In this document: piece after piece, positions 58,604-64,000 of the stretch
How positions within the stretch are numbered: position 1 is the stretch's first letter
Layout: each line of letters opens with the position of its first letter
DNA from: Lysobacterales bacterium
GTDB taxonomy: Bacteria; Pseudomonadota; Gammaproteobacteria; Xanthomonadales; Rhodanobacteraceae
Direction of reading: 5' to 3'
DNA length: 64,000 bases
Assembly (NCBI GenBank): GCA_002632325.1
Contig: NSJK01000015.1
Span: 1-64,000 of the forward strand
The notes under the pieces: model-generated
Told to the model about the DNA's origin: nothing
Database searches by the model: none
Seen by the model: the letters and a program-made list of their open reading frames with translations, nothing else
Made by a program: the position numbers and the translations under genes

Positions 58604-59704
58604 TCACAGGCGCAGCGGCATCACCACATGCCGCGTGTCATCCGAATCCGGCTTGCGCAGAAGGCAGCTGGACTGGCCATCACGCAGGCACAGCAGGACT
58701 TCGTCCGCCTCGATCGCGCCAAGGGCGTCGAGCAGGTAGTTCACGTTGAATCCGACGTTCAGCTCCGACACCCCGGTCCTGGCCTCGATTTCTTCGATGG
58801 CCTCTTCCTGCTCCGGGTTGTGCGCGACGATGCGCAGCTTGTTCGGCGAGACCTCGAGCTTGACCCCGCGATACTTCTCGTTCGACAAGATGGCTGCTCG
58901 CTGGAGCGCATCACGCATGTCGGAGCGCTGCACGCGGACCTCCTTGTCGGCACCAATCGGAATGACCGCTTCGTAATCGGGAAAACGCCCATCGACCAGT
59001 TTGGACGTGAAAGTCACACCTTCGCGCCGGACGCGCAGATGGTTGCGGGCGAACTCGAGCTCGACCACGGCATCACCTGATTCGAACAGGCCTTGCAGTT
59101 CATTGATGCCCTTGCGCGGAACGATCACATGTCGCGGCGAGCTGACCTTGTCCTGCAATTTGGCTTCGCTCATCGCCAGTCGATGACCGTCGGTCGCAAC
59201 GCAACGCAGACTGCTTTCGCGCAAGTCGAACAACATGCCATTGAGGTAGTAGCGCACATCCTGATTCGCCATCGCGAACGAAGTGCGTTGCATCAGATCC
59301 TTGAGTGTGGCTTCGGGCAGGCTCACGCGCTCAACCAGTTCAATCGAATCGACGGTCGGAAATTCGCTCGCTGGCAAGGTTGCCAAGGTATAACGGCCCC
59401 GACCGGCTACTACCGTCACGCGCTCTCCGCTGCGTTCCATCTTGATCCGACAGCCATCCGGCAAGGCCCGGCAGATATCGAAGAGCTTGCGCGCCGGCAC
59501 GGTCACCTCGCCCGCAACGAGATCGTCAGCGTCGGTTCGCGCGCACATCTCCACTTCGAGATCGGTCGCGGTCAACGTCACGCCATTCGAATCGACCACC
59601 AGCAAGAGATTGGCGAGTACGGGCAGTGTTTGCCGGCGTTCGACGACACCCACGACCTGTTGCAAGCGCTTGAGTAGCGTTTCTCGTTGGATGCTGAAGC
59701 GCAT
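58604..59704 (-). CDS. dnaN: DNA polymerase III beta subunit (sliding clamp)
   Basis: A 366-residue clamp protein starting MRFSIQRETLLKRLQQVVGVVERRQTLPVLANLLL. It contains LTATDLEVEM, the central YYLNGMLFDLRESSLRCVATDGHRLAMSE (core VATDGHRLA) and the C-terminal QSSCLLRKPDSDDTRHVVMPLRL (HVVMPLRL, the classical end). Located between dnaA and recF. Confidence 0.97.
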   Translation of the reverse strand: MRFSIQRETLLKRLQQVVGVVERRQTLPVLANLLLVVDSNGVTLTATDLEVEMCARTDADDLVAGEVTVPARKLFDICRALPDGCRIKMERSGERVTVVAGRGRYTLATLPASEFPTVDSIELVERVSLPEATLKDLMQRTSFAMANQDVRYYLNGMLFDLRESSLRCVATDGHRLAMSEAKLQDKVSSPRHVIVPRKGINELQGLFESGDAVVELEFARNHLRVRREGVTFTSKLVDGRFPDYEAVIPIGADKEVRVQRSDMRDALQRAAILSNEKYRGVKLEVSPNKLRIVAHNPEQEEAIEEIEARTGVSELNVGFNVNYLLDALGAIEADEVLLCLRDGQSSCLLRKPDSDDTRHVVMPLRL

Positions 59705-59911
59705 GGCTTGTCTGTCCTGTCTTTGTCTTGTTGTGGAACGATATCTGTTGTTGGTCTTGTGGATTCTTGAATTTGTCTATTTTTTATTTGTTAATCAATT
59801 AGTTACATCGTTGTTTCGAAAGCGGAACCGTTTGCCTTTCCTGTGCATGATCAGTGCATAACTCTTTTCGCAGAATCTGTCCACAGCTTATCCCGCAGCC
59901 ACCAACATCTC
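59705..59911. other. oriC: Candidate chromosomal origin (oriC) between dnaA and dnaN
   Basis: 207 bp, the most AT-rich non-coding stretch in the window. An AT-rich core (59768-59805, TCTATTTTTTATTTGTTAAT and beyond) could be the unwinding element. DnaA-box-like 9-mers flank it: TGTGCATGA (59842) and AGTGCATAA (59853), each one base from TGTGNATAA, plus weaker TGTGGATTC (59758) and CTGTCCACA (59877). The Xanthomonas campestris origin was also mapped between dnaA and dnaN. Two nearby parS sites support it. Confidence 0.75.
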
Positions 59912-61222
59912 TCAGCCTGTGAGTTGGCGCAACAGTTTGTCCCAGTCCTGCCGCAATTTGCCGTCCGTCTCCCGCAGGTCACGCACGGTTCGGCAGGCAT
60001 GCAACACGGTGGTGTGATCACGACCCCCGAAAGCGTCCCCTATCTCCGGCAGGCTGTGCTCGGTCAGTTCCTTGGCCAGGGTCATGGCGATCTGCCGTGG
60101 CCGCGCGATCGAGCGACTGCGGCGCTTGGACAGCAGATCGACCACGCGCATCTGATAGTAGTCTGCCACGACCTTCTGGATGTTGGGGATGCTGATTGCC
60201 TGTGCATGCACGGTGAGCAGGTCGCGCAAGGTTTCCTGCGCGAAATCCTGACTGATCGGCTTGCCGACAAAATGCGCGCGCGCCACCAGGGTATTGAGTG
60301 CGCCTTCGAGGTCGCGCACGTTCGAGCGCATGCGACGCGCGATCAACACCGCGACGTCCTCCGGCAATTCGACGCCTTTGGCCTGCGCCTTGGCGAGCAC
60401 GATCGCCGCACGCGTCTCGAAATCCGGCGGCTCGATGGCCACCGACAGACCCCAACCCAAACGCGACTTCAGGCGTGGTTCGAGCTTGTCCACTTCCTTG
60501 GGGTAACGATCACAGGTGAGGATGATCTGCTGCTTGCCTTCGAACAGCGCATTGAAGGTATGAAAGAACTCTTCCTGCGTGGTGTCCTTGCCAGCGAAAA
60601 ACTGGATGTCGTCGATGAGCAGCGCATCGACCGAGCGGAAGCGGCGCTTGAACTCGTCCATGTTCTTCTGCTGCAGCGCGCGCACCATGCCGCTCACGAA
60701 CTGCTCCGAACGCAGGTAGAGGATCTTCACGTCGGGTTTGTTCGAACGCATGAGGTTGCCGGCTGCATGCATCAGGTGGGTCTTGCCCAGGCCGGTGCCG
60801 CCGTACAGCAGCAAGGGGTTGTAGGCACGCCCGGGATTTTGCGCGACCTGCATCGCCGCCGCCTTGCCAAGCTGGTTCGACTTGCCTTCGATGAAGGTCT
60901 CGAAGGTGTAGCTGGCATCGATGTTCGACTCGCTCGGCCGTTCGCCGGGACGACCGCGCGGGGTCACCTTGCCGGGCGGACTTGCACGCGTGCCCAGACG
61001 CAGATCCACCACCACGTCATCTTGCGCATAGTGCGCAACCACCTGTTTGATGGTGGGCAGGAAGCGTTCGCGAATCGTGTCCAGCGTGTAGGGATTGGGC
61101 GCCCACAAGGTCAACAAGCCCGCATCCTCGCTCGCCTGCAAAGGCGCGAGGTAGGTATGGATATCGTCAGCGTTGAACTGACTTTCCAATCGGGAAAGAC
61201 AACGGGGCCAAAGCTCACTCAT
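59912..61222 (-). CDS. dnaA: Chromosomal replication initiator protein DnaA
   Basis: A 436-residue AAA+ protein. The N-terminal DnaB-interaction domain begins [17 protein letters not shown] short linker of ~30 residues ([16 protein letters not shown]) precedes the ATPase with [32 protein letters not shown] and the arginine-finger region [14 protein letters not shown] (near LKSRL). The C-terminal domain IV box-binding signature is [18 protein letters not shown]. The start is ATG 61222; an in-frame ATG at 61237 adds five residues. Unlike many relatives, no rpmH-rnpA group lies upstream. Confidence 0.97.
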   Translation of the reverse strand: MSELWPRCLSRLESQFNADDIHTYLAPLQASEDAGLLTLWAPNPYTLDTIRERFLPTIKQVVAHYAQDDVVVDLRLGTRASPPGKVTPRGRPGERPSESNIDASYTFETFIEGKSNQLGKAAAMQVAQNPGRAYNPLLLYGGTGLGKTHLMHAAGNLMRSNKPDVKILYLRSEQFVSGMVRALQQKNMDEFKRRFRSVDALLIDDIQFFAGKDTTQEEFFHTFNALFEGKQQIILTCDRYPKEVDKLEPRLKSRLGWGLSVAIEPPDFETRAAIVLAKAQAKGVELPEDVAVLIARRMRSNVRDLEGALNTLVARAHFVGKPISQDFAQETLRDLLTVHAQAISIPNIQKVVADYYQMRVVDLLSKRRSRSIARPRQIAMTLAKELTEHSLPEIGDAFGGRDHTTVLHACRTVRDLRETDGKLRQDWDKLLRQLTG

Positions 61223-61466
61223 GGCGACACGGGGCAATCAGAAGCAGGCGTGCACGAACGTGCCGGCCCGGCCTTGCAGCATACCAGCCGGAGCGTGCGC
61301 GGGAGCGACAAAAACCTGGTGAACTCGATGATCGCGCGTGTCAGAACCAGCGGATGTCACCGACAGCGTGTCTGCTGCCCGGCGCACATCGAGAACTGAA
61401 CCCTTGAACCGAACGAAGCGATCAAAGCGCCGAGAAGCGCAGGACCTTGCCGGTGCAGATGCCGAC

Positions 61467-62468
61467 TCACTGCAACGCCGCACCCAGGGCGGCAGACATC
61501 GTGGCAATCGCGCGCAGCTGCACGCCTTCGCGCGTGTCGTAATTCTGCCCGCTGAAGCCCCACCAATCCCAACAACCCTTCGGATTCAGTGGCGCCAAGG
61601 TCGCGCGCGTCTGCGGGTAGAGCACGACGACATCGTAAGCGTCGGCCCACCGGTTATAGCCCGCTTCGCGCACGAACTTCTCACCTATCGTGTCGGCGTT
61701 CTGCTGGCAACCATGGAAGACGATGTGCAAACCGCAGCGACTGCCCTTGGCACATGCTTCAGGCACATAGACATAGCCCTTGCCGGCCAGAAAGGCGTCG
61801 GACTCCCCACGATAAAGATCCTGATCGAAGCTGCGCACGGAGCCTTGTGCCCTGTCCGCCGACCGCCGCGGCTTGCCAAGCAGCTTCTCGAAAATCGTTC
61901 CGGCGGCATCGAAACCGCAATGGCCGATGTAGGGCGCTGCACTGACCGCGCAGGAGGCGCCCGCATCGAGCGTTGGAAACGTGTGGCTGAAGGCACGCCC
62001 AAGATCCACGCTCAGCTTCGCCTCGGGTGCGATCGCGCGATACAGCTCGCTACTCGCGACGCTCAAGGACTCGGACACGGTTTCATCGCCCTTGCCGTGC
62101 AAGATCAAAACCTGATCTCCGGCCAGACCTGCGAGCGGCGCGATTCGGCCCGCCTTCGCCGCTTCCCTCGCGGCCGTGGCGAGGGTGGCGATGTCCGGTC
62201 CCTTGCCCTGCGCAGGGGTCATGCACTGCGCCAGCGCCGTCGAAAGCGAACCTTGCGCGCAGTGCCAAGGTCCCCCCGCGAGATAGGCCGCACCGGCAAG
62301 ACGATCCGAAAAAGCCAGATGCATCTGCTGCGCCATGTAGGCGCCGGAGGAAATTCCCGAAACGGTGATGCGGGCAGGATCAAGTTTGAGCGGCGGCAAC
62401 CCTGACTCAGCAGCCCGGGCACCTGGAACCGCAAATACCACCGCAAGCAATGCACTGGAAAGACGCAT
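61467..62468 (-). CDS. Secreted poly(3-hydroxybutyrate) depolymerase-like esterase
   Basis: A 333-residue exported alpha/beta-hydrolase. A strong AGGAGGGG precedes ATG 62468, which yields the signal MRLSSALLAVVFAVPGARA. The lipase box is ISSGAYMAQQMH (G-I-S-S-G). A possible acid is in LILHGKGDETV. The C-terminal part has GLHIVFHGCQQNADTIGEKFVREAGYNRWAD and PLNPKGCWDWWGFSG (key HGCQQN and GCWDWWGF), typical of PHB-depolymerase family esterases. No substrate-binding or fibronectin module is attached, so soluble oligomers or other esters are alternatives. Confidence 0.88.
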   Translation of the reverse strand: MRLSSALLAVVFAVPGARAAESGLPPLKLDPARITVSGISSGAYMAQQMHLAFSDRLAGAAYLAGGPWHCAQGSLSTALAQCMTPAQGKGPDIATLATAAREAAKAGRIAPLAGLAGDQVLILHGKGDETVSESLSVASSELYRAIAPEAKLSVDLGRAFSHTFPTLDAGASCAVSAAPYIGHCGFDAAGTIFEKLLGKPRRSADRAQGSVRSFDQDLYRGESDAFLAGKGYVYVPEACAKGSRCGLHIVFHGCQQNADTIGEKFVREAGYNRWADAYDVVVLYPQTRATLAPLNPKGCWDWWGFSGQNYDTREGVQLRAIATMSAALGAALQ

Positions 62469-62607
62469 GGAACCCCTCCTTTGCGCAGCAAGCTTGCTGG
62501 TGACGGCCAGCGCGTTCATGCCGAAGCCGATGAATCAGTAGACGCGCAGCTGGCCATGGTCGATCCGTGACCAGGCGGCTGGAAAGTGCCGCGACGCGAG
62601 ACGTGGA

Positions 62608-62637
62608 CTGCCGCTTGCCAAGCGAGGCAAGCGGCAG
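62608..62637 (-). terminator. Terminator hairpin after the TonB-dependent receptor
   Basis: CTGCCGCTTGCC and GGCAAGCGGCAG form a perfect 12-bp stem with a six-base loop, 14 bp past the receptor stop. No T-run follows on the minus strand. It separates the receptor from the downstream esterase gene. Confidence 0.7.
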
Positions 62638-62651
62638 CCGCGCGACGCACC

Positions 62652-64000
62652 TCAGAAACTGTAGCGCGCCGAAATGTAGTAGTTGCGTGGCCAGCCGAAA
62701 TAGGCGGTCTGGATGTTGCCGACGCTCGAAAACTCCTGACCGTCTGTCTTGTACACCTTGTCGGTCAAGTTGCGCACGCCGGCGCGGATTTGCCAATGCC
62801 CGTCGGCCGAATCGAACACGCCGAACAGGCCCACAAGGGCGAACGAGGGTTGCATGAGACCAGGTCGATTGTCGACGCTGAGCCAGGTGTCGTCGCGATA
62901 GGAGACATCACCACCCAGGGTGAGCGCCGCACCACTGCCGAAGCCGAAGGTATGCGCGAGCGCTACGCGCGCCGTGAATTCCGGCGAGAACGGAACGTGG
63001 TCATGCAGCGAGGCCAGCGTCGGGAACATCTGCACGCGTGGATCGACGAACTTGTCATAGCGTGCATTGAGCCACGACAACTGCCCCGACAAGCGCGTGC
63101 CTTCACCGAACAGCGCCGCACCCTCGATCTCGATGCCATCCATCTTCAGGCTCGCCGCGTTGAGCACCGGGAACGAGAACACCGGATTGGCCGGATCGCC
63201 GCTGACTGCCGAGACGCGCGCCTGGAAATCGCGGTAGTTGCTGTGGAACGCAGCCACATTCGCCTGCAGGCGATTGTCGGCCGAGCGCATCTTCAGGCCC
63301 AACTCATAGGTCCACACATACTCGGGATTGAAGATCGGATTGGCCGCTTCGGCCGCCGAGTTGGCGCGACCGTTGAAGCCGCCCGACTTGAAGCCGCGAT
63401 TGGCAGAGACATAGCCCATCAACTGCTCGTTGAACTGTTTCTGCAGCGACAGCGATGGTGTGAGAGCATTCCAACCATGACTGGTCGGCGGGATCACCGC
63501 CTGCGGATCCTGCGAGGCAGCTTGCAACGGCGCTCCAAAGAAAGCGCTGGTGGTGCGCCAGTAATCCTTGGTCTCGTGCGTGTAACGCAAGCCCGCGGCC
63601 AGCGTCCAGGTCGGCGCGAACTCCCAACTCAGATGCGCAAATGCCGCGCTGCTGGTGGTGGTCTGACGATCGTCGATCGTGCGCAGGAAGCCGATCGGCA
63701 GCGTGCCGAGCAGCAGCAGATTGTCGGCGTAGGCTTCCTGATGCGAAGGCAGCATCTCGCGCATCCAGTACAAGCCATAGACGGCCTGCAGGTTGCTGCC
63801 GTTGTCGTACTGCAACTGCAGTTCCTGGCTCGCTTGCTTCTGGTTGAAATCGACCAGCACATCGCCGAGCTCGAACTGCGAGGCATCGATATCGATGTAG
63901 GCATCGCTGTCGAGCCAGCGGTAGGCGCTGATGCTCTTGAACTTCCATGCCTCGCTGATTTGCCAGTCCATGCTCAGGCTCACGCCCTTGTGCTCCAGAT
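62652..64000 (-). CDS. TonB-dependent outer-membrane receptor (N-terminal part beyond window)
   Basis: About 449 C-terminal residues of a 22-strand beta-barrel receptor; the signal peptide and plug lie to the right of the window. Barrel features include ASQELQLQYDNGSNLQAVYGLYW, TLAAGLRYTHETKDY, SANRGFKSGGFNGR, TYELGLKMRSADNRLQANVAAFHSNYRDFQ (core YELGLK) and the TonB-box-distal C-terminal end RNYYISARYSF, with the terminal Phe needed for barrel assembly. This iron.complex-receptor-like type occurs in Caulobacter-, Sphingomonas- and Xanthomonas-like bacteria with varied substrates. The substrate cannot be assigned; no siderophore or sugar genes are adjacent. Confidence 0.9.
   Translation of the reverse strand, partial: LEHKGVSLSMDWQISEAWKFKSISAYRWLDSDAYIDIDASQFELGDVLVDFNQKQASQELQLQYDNGSNLQAVYGLYWMREMLPSHQEAYADNLLLLGTLPIGFLRTIDDRQTTTSSAAFAHLSWEFAPTWTLAAGLRYTHETKDYWRTTSAFFGAPLQAASQDPQAVIPPTSHGWNALTPSLSLQKQFNEQLMGYVSANRGFKSGGFNGRANSAAEAANPIFNPEYVWTYELGLKMRSADNRLQANVAAFHSNYRDFQARVSAVSGDPANPVFSFPVLNAASLKMDGIEIEGAALFGEGTRLSGQLSWLNARYDKFVDPRVQMFPTLASLHDHVPFSPEFTARVALAHTFGFGSGAALTLGGDVSYRDDTWLSVDNRPGLMQPSFALVGLFGVFDSADGHWQIRAGVRNLTDKVYKTDGQEFSSVGNIQTAYFGWPRNYYISARYSF

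Overview
The window comes from a high-GC gammaproteobacterium of the order Xanthomonadales, most likely family Rhodanobacteraceae or Xanthomonadaceae. The evidence is gene order and content. The right part holds dnaA-dnaN-recF-gyrB followed by a TPR protein, tonB-exbB-exbD1-exbD2 and pdxJ, an order I recall from Xanthomonas chromosomes. There is also a chorismatase of the XanB2 type, aryl-polyene/xanthomonadin-type genes and bioF-bioH-bioC. Species cannot be named from sequence alone. I see no rRNA, tRNA, CRISPR array or complete insertion sequence.

Left part (1-12.3 kb): a biotin locus. comF (partial) diverges from bioB; bioF, bioH, bioC and a DMT transporter lie further right. About 6.3 kb separates bioB from bioF. 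This spacer holds a leftward three-gene restriction-modification-like unit, whose first gene is a cytosine-5 methyltransferase fused in frame to an HNH nuclease, and a rightward ECF sigma factor/Ser-Thr kinase pair whose kinase overlaps bioF. A small DUF7079-like gene between bioF and bioH looks frameshifted.

12.3-29.7 kb: a Fur-box-controlled hemP operon; a Mn2+-sensing yybP-ykoY riboswitch ahead of a GDT1/MneA-type Mn exporter; a PII protein; ubiK, comM and a K+/H+ antiporter; a 214-bp tandem duplication; a lipoprotein; a HigBA/RelE-type toxin-antitoxin pair with a palindromic operator; dinB and tex; a DUF5009 membrane acyltransferase; a secreted DUF11 protein; a YjdM/PhnA protein; and glutathione-dependent formaldehyde dehydrogenase. 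Three copies of a ~170-bp MITE-like repeat (A and B here, C near 46 kb) abut genes and supply two stop codons.

29.2-36 kb: a chorismatase (3-/4-hydroxybenzoate source) diverges from a short, incomplete aryl-polyene cluster: ACP, membrane protein, dehydratase, acyltransferase, LolA-like protein and MMPL exporter. No ketosynthase, ketoreductase or ligase lies nearby. A Sfp-type phosphopantetheinyl transferase that could activate the ACP lies at 47.4 kb.

36.4-41.8 kb: the most interesting locus, a putative peptide-modification (RiPP) system. It has a SagB-like flavin dehydrogenase, a nitrile-hydratase-leader-like precursor peptide, a membrane-anchored class III nucleotide cyclase with tetratrico-type repeats, and a cNMP-binding GGDEF protein directly upstream of the cyclase.

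42-50 kb: the glyoxylate shunt (aceA, aceB) with a divergent LysR regulator, a DUF4126 membrane protein, the PPTase, and a second ECF sigma factor with an anti-sigma-like membrane protein and a PDZ protein. 50.2-61.2 kb: pdxJ, the TonB energiser operon and the replication genes. A candidate oriC lies between dnaA and dnaN, and two parS-like sites lie inside recF. The right edge carries a PHB-depolymerase-like esterase and the C-terminal part of a TonB-dependent receptor.
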